Assembly: GCA_029204225.1 (NCBI GenBank)
Contig: CM055101.1
Coordinates: 4,961,246-5,025,245 of the forward strand
DNA length: 64,000 bases
DNA from: Diphasiastrum complanatum
Taxonomy: Eukaryota; Streptophyta; Lycopodiopsida; Lycopodiales; Lycopodiaceae
Reading direction: 5' to 3'
Both the position numbers and the translations under genes were made by a program. Of this stretch, positions 22,411-34,682 are shown piece by piece; the stretch's first letter is position 1; each line of letters starts with the position of its first letter. Below the pieces are notes generated by a model. The model saw only the letters and a list, made by a program, of their open reading frames with translations. It was not told the DNA's origin and did not search any database.

Positions 22411-25339
22411 TCTTACAAATTAGCAAACCTATCTACTAGGTCATTCAATAGCAAATTATCGTTCAACAGTCATTCAATTATAACAATAACAAATTGTTGA
22501 CTTGAATAATAAACATGAATGCCATAGTAGAATTAATGTCTATGGACCAATATTTAGAAGTGTTGCTCTATCCATTACTTAGCCATGACATTTTCTCTAA
22601 AGATGATTTTGGTTTTGGAAGCACCAATTAGATTGAGTGTTCCATTTCTCCATGCATAGTTCACGTAGTATGTTTGAGATCGTTACTACTATCTTTTTCA
22701 TATAACAACATAGCCATAACACAATTGAGATATTGAGTTCAAAAGGAAAAATAACCTATTCTCAATCAAACATCACATGCAAAGCAAAGTAGGAACATTC
22801 CTAACAACAAAATAATGAGATTATATTGTATCTTATGGATCAAGATTTACCACTTGATGCATGATTTTTTCTTTTGCATAAAAAGCTACTATTGCTATGC
22901 TAATTTCAATTACAACTTATTATTGATTATTGATTATTGATTTTCAATTTAAAGTTTATGAAATTTGCTAAATCAACTTAAATTACATCATGTAATGGTA
23001 TTGGATTTTCCACCAATAAGATTACACAACATTTTGTGCGTTAGGATTTTCCACCTGATGCATGGAAAAATTCTTTTGTATGAAAGAATTAACTATTTTC
23101 TGACTAACTTTAATGAAAAATTATTCAATGTTATTAAGTTTCCATCTTTTGGATACTTCAAACTCTCTAAAAAATATTTAAAAATTAAATTTTCCACCAA
23201 CAACACTGCGTAATATTTTGCACAATAGATATTGAAATTTACACAATTCTAGCTTGATGTGTTTTGATCTTTTCCATGATGACAAAACAACTAAAGAAAC
23301 ATAATTTGAAATAGAAATATAGTCCTAAATACATAATATCTACCACTAAAGCGATAATTACATCTGTAACATTGCTTCTCAAAGGGACTTGACACTTGAA
23401 TAGAAAGCTAATTCCTGAATTCTTCAAAATTATTCGAATAAATTTTCTGGCAAAGACTACACTCGATCTTGAAGTGGACCATACATACAATGAGGCCTTG
23501 TGGAGTGAATCTAGAAATTGCTTTATTATTAAGGCATTGCAATTGATCGTGAATAGCGGCTGGATAAACAACTTACGACTTTGAACTTGTAAGTGGGTTT
23601 TGTGTACATCCCAATCAGCCAAATAAGAGTAAACATCAATTTAGAAATAAAATATATACACAAAATTCAAACTCATATTTATATAAAATTCAAAATACAA
23701 AGTCATTCTTAAGTACCACTGTGTACACCATTAAATCCAACATTGTCTATACTTTACTCAGTTCACAAATGACATGTCCTTCAAATATAACTTCATATTA
23801 CTAACAAATTCATCTACATGTATCAATACAAATCTCTTTCGAGGAAGAAAATTTCTGCAAAGTTGCTGATAGTACAAAAATTGAGTGAATTGCTCTATCA
23901 CCCAAATAATATTGCATGGATAAACATCATTTCCAAAACAGAATAGCTCCGTTATCTCTCGCATCAAACTGTTTGTAGCATCAAAATCAAAATTCATATA
24001 AAGAAGATATTCAAGTCAGAAGAAAATATAATGATATAGTGACAGGCCTAACTCACCTATTTTGGGTCCAAAATCATTGTGTCATAATATGTACAACCCT
24101 ATAAATTTTGGTTAGCTCGCACAGAATTGAGTAATTAGTCTTTTTGTATCAAATCAATATGAGAAAAGATAACAGGCCTATATGCATGATTATGGATCAC
24201 AGTATAAAAATATTTTAAACTAATCATGCATATAGTCAATGCAAAGAACTCAAAAAATAGAGCAATATTGCTTTCTACATCATTTGAATCGAAGCTCATA
24301 CCTAGAAGATATTTAACTTGAAAGAAAGTTAGGAAATTCCGTAAAAGTTGTAAAAATTCATCTATCTAAAAAGGATCTTTAAAAATCTCAGTCAAACTGA
24401 AATCAAATATTGTCATGCATATACTTGGTGGAATCAAATCGAAGAGTTATATGGAAAATCATTTTTTTATCATCCAATCTCACCAATAGGAGTTATTTGA
24501 CCTACATAAGGTCAAAAAAATTTCGATAGATTTTACAAAAGAAAAAAATTGCTTGTAACAATTTTTTATTTTAATCAGTACATGTTATTATTATTATATT
24601 TTGTTGCCCAAAATTTCTCAATATGAAGTCTATGAATTTTGACAGCAGACTCTTAAAACTATCATGTAAAATTTTGAGCCAATTTCTAATTTTTTGAAAA
24701 CCATCTTGATTGGTATGTTAAGTTCCTCGAATGAGCTATCAAGCTTTTTACAGATCTTTCATAATGACTTGAATTTTAATGGTTAAACGAACATCTACAG
24801 AAGGTCCAACTGGCCTGCTTTCGAAATTATTTACGCTTAAGTGATCATCTTCTGGCCTTCATGTCGAATGCTATTTAATTAGAAAGAATTTAGCTTTTGT
24901 AGATTTGTTCATTGATATTTGAATAGAAATCACAAAGAGGCCTTGAATTACATTAAAATAAGACTGGCAACAAAATTTTATGTCTTTCAACTTTCTGCCA
25001 ATCGAGTCTTGCAATCAAAGACAATATGCACTTATCTGAACTTAGTGTTGTAGCTCTTCGTTGTGATTTGACCGTTTACTTCTAATTTTGTCCACTTTAA
25101 AGCTTTATAGACACAACCATCTTTTACGCTGCATTTGAGGAGCCTCCATGTTTCTTATAGCCTTTATTTGATCTGTCCCGATTCTCATCAACCACTTAAA
25201 TAAAAAAAAACTATCAACCCATTTCACACACATTGTTCCATCGCTGCAACGACATAGCATCAGACGAAAGAACTCAATGACTGAGGAGCAAAATGAAGTT
25301 GATGCACATAGAAGCTTTACTTAGTGTTAGAACTTCCAA

Positions 25340-25507
25340 ATGCGGCCTGAAAAAGTGACTAAGAATTCAAAAAATTGGATAAAGTCAACTGATGAGCAGG
25401 TCTTGCAACATATGGATCCAGATCGCTATGGAATAAAGAAAGTACCAGCTCAGTCCCCACAGAAATCCACAATGGCTAAAGTTTCCAAGATAGGTCCACC
25501 CAAACAA
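25340..25507 (+). pseudogene. Gypsy polyprotein scrap (MDPDRYGIK family)
   Basis: The frame encodes HMDPDRYGIKKVPAQSPQKS and KVSKIGPP, nearly the same as MDPDRYGIKRVPTQLPQKSA at 2.5-2.6 kb on the minus strand. Both belong to the gag-proximal part of one gypsy family. At about 25507 it is fused without spacer to a copia gag. Confidence 0.6.
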
Positions 25508-26660
25508 TTGAGGTATGATAGAAGGGCAAAGAAAGCTCTTCATGTGACAAGATGAATGTGACAAATGAACTTTCCAAGGAAGTTGGTAAGTGTACTTCAT
25601 CAGGTGAGGCTTGGGAATCTTTAAAGAAGGTTTATGAAATATCTCAAAGTTTACAAAAGAAGGATAAAAGTGATCATGCTTTTGTTTTGAGGGTTAAAGC
25701 ATTTAATGATGAGTTAACATGTATTGATGAAAGCATTAAGGACATAGAACTTGTTCAAGTAGTTTTTAATGGCTTGTTGGATGATCATGCTAATCTTGTT
25801 CAAAGTTTTGATCCACTTACACATCTCAAGTTGGAGATTAGGAGGCTATGTTCTCAAAGGTCAAGGGCAAAGGAAAGTGGTCTAAAGAGCAAGATCATGG
25901 TGAGCCTTCTACTTCTGTTGGAAAGAAGAATGATAGATCTAAGCTAAAATGTTTCTATTGTGGAGTCAAAAGACATTTTGCTAGTGATGGTTGTAATAAG
26001 AAAAGAGATCAAGGTGATTAGGAAGAAAATATAACTCTTGATGAAGATGTTGTTAATGATCAAAACTCAAATGATGATGCCCTTATGATATCTTGATGTT
26101 TGATTGCTAATTATGGAGATATTGATCCTTGGTAGATTGATAGTGGAGCAAGCTCACACATGACTTCTCACATTTAAGAGAACTTTACATCTTTGTTGGC
26201 ATATGAAGGTGACAATAGGGTGATCTACATGGCCAATGATGGTGATGTGCAATCAAGGGATTGGCACAATTCCTATTTCACTCTCTACAAATAGGAATGT
26301 TTTGTTCATTTGATCTATTACTAAGAACCTTCTTAGTGTGAGTCAAATTCTAAATAAGGGTCTTAAGGTGAAGTTTGATGAAGATGCTTGCTTGATCAAG
26401 AAGTAAGGTTATGTAAATTGCTCAAACTTGAGGTGTATGATGTCTTTGTCAAGTTCAAGATTTCAAGGGAGGTCCAATTCAACACCAAACTCAAGTGCTT
26501 GAGGAGTGACAATGGTGATGAGTACATTTCTATCAAGTTCAAAGCATTTTGTGATGCAAATGGGATTAACAGAGAGCTCACAAGTCCAAGAACACCACAA
26601 CAAAATTGAGTGGTTGAGAGTCAGAAGAGAACCTTATGTGATGGAGCCAAAGCTATGAGG
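25508..26660 (+). pseudogene. Ty1/copia gag, protease and integrase remnant
   Basis: A UBN2-type copia gag (VTNELSKEVGKCTSSGEAWE, then SDHAFVLRVKAFNDEL) runs to about 25940. A knuckle follows in another frame (CFYCGVKRHFASDGC; the last spacing is five, one more than canonical). Then come the protease signature IDSGASSHMTSH at about 26135-26170, and an integrase core (CLRSDNGDEYISIKFKAF; INRELTSPRTPQQN) with the second Asp and a stop where Gly of QNG is expected. The RT part is missing: at about 26690 the sequence changes to another copia copy on the other strand. Stops and shifts make it dead. Confidence 0.85.
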
Positions 26661-26689
26661 TTAGGTGCCAATCTGCTCGAATGGGAGAC

Positions 26690-27290
26690 CACTCAAAAAT
26701 CTTCATTTTTGTGTTCGTCCTCTGCTCTCTCTGACGTTGGCGGCAGGTCATAGTACTGTCTCTCCAGAACTTCGTAGCTGACAGGATCGTTGTTGGCCAT
26801 TGTCCTGCTCTCGTCGAATTTGACATCTCTCACTATTTTAACAGTGTTCGTGTCTGGCATGTAGATTCTGTAGTATGACGAATTATTGTCATAACCTACC
26901 AGAAATCCCTGCTCGGCTTTCTCATCAAGCTTCTTATGAAGCTTGTTAGGAATATGTGCATATGCTGCACAGCCAAATATTCTGACGTGAGACAGGTTGG
27001 GTTATCTACCCCACCATAGCTCATGTGGTGTCGTGTGAGGAACACCAGACTTGCCTATCCTGTTATGGATATATACAACTGTAGCTACTGCTTCAGCCCA
27101 CAGTGCCCTTGGAGCCTTCGAGTATGCCATCATGCATTTGGCTGCTTCCATTAGGGTCCTGTTCTTTCGTTCAGCAACACCATTGTGCTGCGGTGTGTAG
27201 GCTGTAGTTCTTCTATGAATGATTGCACAATCATTGCAGAAGTCAGTGAAGAAACAAAGTGTTTCTGAATCCAAAGCCTTGCTAGCTTAC
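26690..27290 (-). pseudogene. Copia integrase C-terminal part, inverted copy
   Basis: The minus strand reads FTDFCNDCAIIHRRTTAYTP then QHNGVAERKNRTLMEAAKCM (27274-27002). The Glu of VAERKNRTL is the third catalytic acid. It continues through a stop into IFGCAAYAHIPNKLHKKLDE, FLVGYDNNSSYYRIYMPDT and KIVRDVKFDES, the standard link toward copia RT. It ends at 26.69 kb against a plus-strand copia copy, forming a head-to-head junction. Confidence 0.85.
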
Positions 27291-28500
27291 AGCCCCTCGC
27301 CTGACAAATATGTTCGCGAACTCGAACATCTAGAGACACGAAACACGAAGAGTTTCGCGAACACGAAACTCAACGAAGACGAAGACGAACGGATCGCGAA
27401 CACGAACGATCCACAAACGAGATTCCCTTGCGGTCCTATATGAGAGAAAAACGGACGAGGTAAACGAAACCAACGGTGGAAATGAAATCCGTTATGTCCT
27501 CACGCTCCAAGGAGTACCACAATTCCACATCCTTCCATAATTGTAAGTTTTCAAATTTTCTTCTAACGTCTTTTGGAGATGACAATCTCGATTCTGACAA
27601 TAAGAGGATATCCGAATTAACTCACCTTCTAAAAAGTGAACTTTATTCATATAAAGTTGTTTTCCATGGTTCTGCAATCTCAATATCCTAGTAATCCACT
27701 ATGCCCATTGCATATCCATGTAGCTAAATGAGTTATTGAAGAGAATGTGGGATGTGTCAAAGTGCTTAGATCTTGTGGATATAATGTTCCATCTATCCAC
27801 AAATCCAAGTTGTTTTTTCCTTATGCCCTGTAACGAGAACGATCCTCAGTAGATATTTGAATTCCTTTGCCTCCTCTTCTCTACAAAGGTGCCAAATCAA
27901 TAGGGATATCCACATGTAGATGATACAATGTCATCATCAAAAAAACATTAGAGTAATCAATTGCATCAAAGTACTATGACTAGATTCTATGAGGCAAAAC
28001 AAAATACTCATCTTTGATTATATTATATACTCTGTACAATCAATCCAATCTCCGTGCTTGTATGCTTGATTCAAATTTGGAAATGCCGCTCATTTTTTCA
28101 TTCCAATAGGTAGTTGGCGCTCATATTTCCATTCCAAGGTGATGATGACGTTCATAATGGGAGATGGCACCCATATTTTCATTCTCGTGGAAGGAATGCA
28201 TATGTAAACATTTTGCAATTTTTCTAGATTTGAATTTGGGGATGGCGGTCATATTCTAGATCCAGTGAAAATATTGGGCTTTTCGTAACAATGGAGAGAA
28301 TATTTTTGAATTTAGTCAAGTTATACTACGAACTGTTTACAATTCTTAACTGTGACTATAGACATTGTGGTTAGATCATTGGGAGTTGGGGAGGCCTCGG
28401 GAGTGGTGGGGGCAAGCAAATAAACAATGTCGTTTTTTTTATTTTGATATTTTTCTATATCCTACATGGCATTCCTTAAAGGGTCTTTTGATATTGAGAA
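27291..28500. other. No gene recognised
   Basis: 27300-27430 is dense in CGAACACGAA-like words and echoes 1760-1830. The rest has only short frames with no motif. 28200-28500 grades into the minus-oriented repeat arm. Confidence 0.4.
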
Positions 28501-29105
28501 CTCCTCTAATGAAAATCTAGCCAAGTATGGTTGGATTTTTGAGGGGAATCCTCTCCAACACATGAGTGGTGTGTGTGTTTTTTAACCTAACGAATCTAAA
28601 CAAAATTGCACATTATTACCACAATACCAAATGAATATTAAAGTAAATCGAATTCATATGGAGTCATCACAGTCAAAGATATCATATTGACCAAGCCTAA
28701 CAACCAGCAAAAGCTCCGAGTTGAGGAGAATATGCGCACCTGCATCCATCCACAACAAAAATTGTGCTAGAATAGGGACAACATTGTGGGAACTACAGGT
28801 GTCTACACATACTCTCAGTTTTTATCCATGTCACAACAAGTAGTCATTGCCAATTTAGGTGACTCTAATTTTGTCCATATCATGAGTAAAAAGTTGGACA
28901 TTGTTTCATCTTTACTCGAAGTTACAAAATTATAAGTGTAGTAAGGGACAAGACAATAAAAGATCAAATGCATACCAGTGTAGGATAGGAATGTCATGTG
29001 TAAATTTGACACATTGACAAACCAGTATTGATGGCGAAATGATACTAGGAAATCTAGCCAAGTATGGTTGGATATTCAAGAGGAATCCTCTCCAGCACAA
29101 GAGTG

Positions 29106-29132
<27 letters not shown>
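29106..29132. repeat. (TG)n microsatellite
   Basis: About thirteen TG units in the minus arm, next to CAAGAGTGG. The neighbouring unit at 29.66 kb has only a short TG run. Confidence 0.95.
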
Positions 29133-29136
<4 letters not shown>

Positions 29137-30640
29137 TACCTAACAAATCTAAACAAAACTAAACATAATCGCTACAATACAACACATACGAATCTTAAAG
29201 TCAATCAAATTCATATAGTATCATGTTATCATAGTCAAAAGACAACCATATTTTCTCAAGGATGATGCCATCAAATATGTCTTAAGATTTCTCAACAGCA
29301 TTCTACAACCAAAATAAACACTCAAGATGTGATAATAGTTTTTCCCAACCAAATTCTGAACTAGTTCACAATACTAGCCAAACTTTACCCCAGTCTATTA
29401 GAGACATAATTGCCTGCATACAATTATAATATAGGAGGCTGTGTGGTTAGAAATTCACATATTTGAAACTTGTCAATGAAATTACCTTGTCCAATACACA
29501 TTATAGTGTAGTAAGGGACACGATAATTAAAGACAAAGTACAAAACCATGTAAGAAAGTAATGTCAATAGTAACTTTGAAACACTGAAGACCCAATGTTG
29601 TTTGTGAAATGTTACAATCTAGCCAAGTATGGTTGGATTTTTGAGGGGAATCATCTCCAACACATGTGTGGTGTGTGTGTTTTTTAACCTAACAAATCTA
29701 AACAAAACTGCACATTATCACCACAATACCAAACGTACGAATATTAAAGTAAATCAAATTTGTATAGAGTCATCACAGTCAAACATATCATATTGACCAA
29801 ACCTAACAACAGCAAAAGCTCCGAGTTGAGAAGAATATGCTCACTTGCATCCATCCACAACAACAACCGTGTTAAAACATGGACATTTTTGTGGAAACTA
29901 CATGTGTCTACACATACTCTCAGTTTTTATCAATGTCGCAACAAGTAGTCATTACTAAGTTAGGTGACTATGATTTTGTCCATAACATGATTAAAAAGCC
30001 GGACATTGTTTCCTCTTTACTCAGAGTTACAAAACTATAAGATTAACAGTGTATAATCAATGCTTGAAAGTCAACAATTTCAAAAGTACGACTAAAGTAG
30101 ACAATTATATCCAGACTAATTATAAAGTAGAGTTCAAAACTATCTACCATTACCCTTTTCAAAATGCTTATCGGAACACCATCCCTTTTTCTAAGTAACA
30201 ACTTAGAAAAATGTTTATTGCACTATCCATTTCAAATTGTCAGGCATTACCGTCCACAAACAAGTATATATAGACTTCAACAAACATGTCTAATCCAAGT
30301 CATATAACTATACCCATCATATCATTTATATTAGAAAAAGTCGAAGTGTAACCAAAGTTTTAAACAAAAAATAGTACACTTCAAAAGAAACCTCGTTAAT
30401 GAAAGTTAAGCATCAATGAGTAGTAAATTCATGATCATTTCATGGCACTTCAACTCTTCATACCTGTCAGTAGCAACAACCATATTGAGGGGATTTGAAG
30501 ACTGTTCACACAAATTCTTTTATTGTTAATATTCAGAGTGTTGTACGAAGTCTGATCAAAAGAACTCAAGACATTTCGTTCATTTTTATCATAGTGACCA
30601 AAACAAGCAAGTAAATCATGAGAGTATTTCTTAATTAGAT

Positions 30641-30660
30641 GTGTGTGTGTGTGTGTGTGT
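30641..30660. repeat. (GT)10 microsatellite
   Basis: Counterpart of the 13561 AC run, in the middle unit of the minus arm. Confidence 0.95.
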
Positions 30661-32642
30661 GGTTATACCTATTGCACACCTGAAACAACATAGGATGCTA
30701 AAATAAGAACCATGTGAAGACAATCATCCTAGGGGATAAGTTTCAAATATAAGTCTTCCTATGGAAGATTTTTTCGATGACAAGTATTCCCATTCATGAA
30801 TGTCAGCATATATTTACATTTTCTCAAGACCATAATGTCAAGTATATCTTGAGATTTCTAAACAACATCCTAGAATTGAGATAAACAATTAGGATATGAA
30901 AATAGTTTAAACAAGCATACTTTCAAACTAGTCCGTAATACTTGCCAAATTTTACACCAGTTTAGAAAAAACATAACTGCATGGAAAAGCCTTATAATCA
31001 TAATGTAAGCAAGCCGTATGGTTATAAAACCAAGTAATTGAAACTTGTCAATGAGCTTAATTTTTCCTATAGCGGTTATAATGCCTCATGTAGTAAGGGA
31101 CAAGACAATAAAAGATAAAGGGCATACCAGTGTAGGATAGTAATGTCATGTGTAAATTTGACACATTGACAAATGAGTATTTTTGGCGAAATGCTACTAG
31201 GCAAATCTAGCCAAGTATGGTTGGATATTTAAGAGGAATCCTCAAAAGACAACCATACTTTCTCAAGGATGATGCCATCAAATATGTCTTAAGATTTTTC
31301 AATAGCATTCTAGAACCGAGATAAACACTCAGGATATAATAATAGTTTGTCCCGCCAAATTCTGAACTAGTTCACAATACTAGCCAAAATTTATCCCAGT
31401 CTAGTAGTGAGGTAACTGCCTGAGAAGCATTTCTCAATCATACATCCATAATGTAGGAGGCTGTATGATTAGAAAATCACATATTTGAAACTTGTCAATG
31501 AAATTACCTTGTGCAATACACATTATAGTGTAGTAAGGGACACGATAATGAAAGACAAAGTACAAACCCATGTAAGAAAGTAATGTCAATAGTAACCTCG
31601 AAACATTGTATTGTTGGTGAAATGATACAATGCAAATCTAGCCAAGTATGGTTGGATTTTTGAGGGGAATCCTTTCCAACACATGAGTGGTGTGTGTGTT
31701 TTTGAACCTAACAAAACTAAACAAAATTGCACATTATCACCACAATACCAAACATACGAATATTAAAGTAAATCAAATTTGTATAGAGCCATCACAGTCA
31801 AACATATCATATTGACCAAACCTAACAACCAGCAAAAGCTCTGACTTGAGGAGAATATGCTCACCTGCATCCATCCACAACAACAATCGTGTTAGAACAG
31901 GGACATTATTGTGGGAACTACAGGTGTCTACACATACTCTCAGTTTTTATCCATGTCGCAACAAGTAGCCATTGCCAAGTTAGGTGACTCTAATTTTGTC
32001 CATATCATGAGGAAAAAGTCGGACATTGTTTTAGCTTTACTCAAAGTTACAAAATTATAAGGGCAACAATATATAATCAGTGCTTGAAAGTCAACAGTTA
32101 CAAAAGTATGACTGAAGTAGACAATTATATCCAAACTAGTTTTAAAGTACAGCTCAAAACTATTTGCCATTACCCTTTCAAAATGCTTATCGAAACACAA
32201 TCCCTTTTTCTAAGTAACAACTTAGAAACAAGTTTGTTGCACTGTCAAGGGCATTACCGTCCACAAATAAGTATATATAGACTTTAATAGACAAGTGTAA
32301 TCCAAGTCATATAACTAAACCCATCATACCATTTATATTAGAAATAGTCGAAATATAACGAAAGGTTTAAACAAAAAATAGTACACTTAAAAGGAAACCT
32401 TGTTAATGAAAGTTAAGCATCAACAAGTAGTAAATTCATGATCATTTCATGGCACTTCAGCTCTTCATACCTATTAGTAGCAACAACCATATTGAGGGGA
32501 TTAGAAGATTGTTCACCCAACTTTTTTCATTGTTAACATTCAGAGTGTTGTACGAAGTCTGATCAAAAGAACTCAAGACAGTTCGTTCATTGTGATCATA
32601 GTGACCGAAACAAGCAAGTAAATCATGAGAGTATTTCTTAAT

Positions 32643-32645
<3 letters not shown>

Positions 32646-32677
<32 letters not shown>
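32646..32677. repeat. (TG)16 microsatellite
   Basis: Counterpart of the 13561 AC run in the last unit; the flank TATCCTGCCAACC mirrors GGTTGGCGGGATA in the plus arm. Confidence 0.95.
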
Positions 32678-32680
<3 letters not shown>

Positions 32681-33180
32681 CCTGCCAACCATCCCACAGA
32701 ACAAGATAACCACACCAGGTGATGCAACATGTATACCTAGTGTGGTTATACCTGCTGCACACCTGAAACAACATAGGATGCTGAAACAAGATCCATGTGA
32801 AGACAATCATCCCAGGGGATAAGTTTCAAATATAAGTCTCCATATGGAAGATTTTTTCAATGACAAGTATTCCCATTCAGGTTTTGTCAACAGATACTTA
32901 CATTTTCTCAAGACCATAATGTCAAATATATCTTGAGATTTCTTAACAACATCCTAGAATTGAGATAAACAATCAAGATATGAAAATAGTTTATCCAAGC
33001 TTTTGTACGAACTAGTCCTCCATTATACTTGCCAAATTTTACACCAGTCTAGAAGTAGCATAACTGCATGGAAAAGTCTTATAATCATAATGTAAGCAAG
33101 CCATATGGTTATAAAACCAAGTAATTGAAACTTGTCAATGAGCTTAATTTGTCCTATAGCGGTTATAATGCCTTATGTAT

Positions 33181-33780
33181 AGATTATTGCATTGTTTGTG
33201 ATTGTATTAGCGTATCTAGATTCGGTAATCTTGCGCATTGTGTAGCACACTTCCGCAATAGATAGCGAACTTTTGGGCAATCTTCAATTGATTGTAGTCA
33301 TTGAAGCCATCCAGAAAACTGTAATCTTTTGCTCCTGCTACTCGATCTAGGACACTCCCCGTGAAGGGTAGAGGGAAGTGATCTTTTTTTGTAACCACAT
33401 TTAGTGCCTTTAGATTCACACAGATTCACATTTTGCCATTTTTCTTGGGTGCTATGACATTAGCGTTACCCATTCTGTATGCTCGATTACATAAATGAAA
33501 TCGCCGTCTAGCAGCTTCTGCAACTCCTATTTGATTAGCTCAGTGTTGTTAGGATTGCAGTAGTAGTAACGGCTCAACCTTGGGGACTGCTTCTTTCAAC
33601 AAGGGTATGGTATGCTGGACTATTGTTGGTGGTATACCTTTTAGATCCATGCGAACCAGTCTTTGTATTCCACCAACAAATTACATACCCTTGTAATTGA
33701 GTGGGCGTCAACTGTGGTCTCACATGAATGATCTTGTCCTCTTCACCAAGCTCAATGTGGTAGCCTAGTCGTTATAGATT
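33181..33780 (-). pseudogene. Gypsy pre-RT and RT fragment
   Basis: The minus strand carries a decayed pre-RT region (GIPPTIVQHTIPLVE, 33650-33590), then NVVTKKDHFPLPFTGSVLDR and FLDGFNDYNQLKIA (33419-33230), the RT block also seen at 586-341. It stops before the catalytic FLDD box. Several frame changes. It shows the undisturbed order of the family that is interrupted at 0.8-1.9 kb. Confidence 0.75.
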
Positions 33781-34682
33781 TCTACAGAATTAGTGAATTA
33801 AGTAGTATAAAAGATTTGATCGTTCTCCAAGAGAGAGAACAATCTCTTCTTTTGTATGGTAAGTGTATGTAAGAGAGTAAATGAAGCGTGATATGTAATA
33901 TTCATAATGAATAGTATAGCGACATATCTGGTTATCCAAAGATATTGAGTAAATTGGAATCCAAAAACACCAACGATGAAACGATTTGGTCAAGCTCTGT
34001 GATTTAAAAGGGTATTTTATCTTCCAAGCTCTTAGGACAACAGTAAGCAATCAGATCAGACAACAATTAGCAAATAGATTCATCAAACAGAATCAGATTG
34101 GCTAATGATTCCTCTTAATCAAACACAAGAAATTAGTTATTATCACAATAAGCAAACAGAACAGAGCATCAGACAAGTTCGTTATTTGAACACATAGCTC
34201 ATTCAGAATTGAAAGAAGTTCTAGTTATGGTTATGCTTAACAGCTTTGGCTAATTCCCTGTACACATCAATTAGAATTGTTGCGCTCTCTGGTGTCACCT
34301 GAAAATCCAAATTAGAGTAACTAAAATTCAGTAAAAGATGAAAGGTACGTGGCGCAGACAGAGAAGTATCACTCAGTTACGGATTATCTCAAAGTGTATT
34401 CGCTGTAGAGGAAAGGAATGCTCAAGCTTATAGAAACTGGCTCTCTTCTCTCTATTGATACTCAAATATGTTGAGTGTCGCTCATATAGAGACGTATACC
34501 AGGCTCAGCTTTGCTCTCCAATCGTTGGGGTATCGATTGCAAACGGTTACATAACTCTTCCATGTGTCGCTCTATAATGTTGTGCACTCTTAATTACAAT
34601 GTATTTACAAGATGCAAATAGGCCTTTACATGAATTTAGGCTCTATAGCATATTTACATGTACAAAAATTCAAAATTTTACA
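33781..34682. other. Non-coding, possibly LTR of a nearby element
   Basis: No gene motif. There are several short direct repeats and many CAATCAGA/GATCAGA words near 34020-34160. Terminal repeats were not found. Confidence 0.35.

Larger units (their letters stand above)
18392..25339. other. Mostly unassigned AT-rich intergenic DNA
   Basis: 18392-18560 is the probable 5' untranslated and promoter sequence of the COR413 gene on the minus strand, with four GATCC repeats at about 18483-18500. From 18.6 to 25.3 kb I see no coding motif, only short random frames. There is a small palindrome near 22158-22174 (GCCCGTC-TTT-GACGGGC), a CA run at 22128 and a TTAGGG run at 22387. Probably old repeats too decayed to read. 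Confidence 0.5.
28500..33180 (-). repeat. Long non-coding (CA)n-bearing repeat, minus-oriented arm
   Basis: Reverse-complement copies of the 12.5-16.5 kb repeat in tandem. Matched points recur at about 28740, 29860 and 31880, and at 29470 and 31500, giving a full unit of about 2.03 kb and one shorter unit. Each unit has a TG run (29106, 30641, 32646). No coding content. The two arms flank 12 kb that contains the COR413 gene and the copia patch. Confidence 0.75.

Noticed and set aside
27219-27443. Plus ORF rich in Glu/Asn/Thr near 27.3 kb
   Set aside because: Begins antisense to copia integrase and continues through a CGAACACGAA-rich repeat; no sign of a gene.
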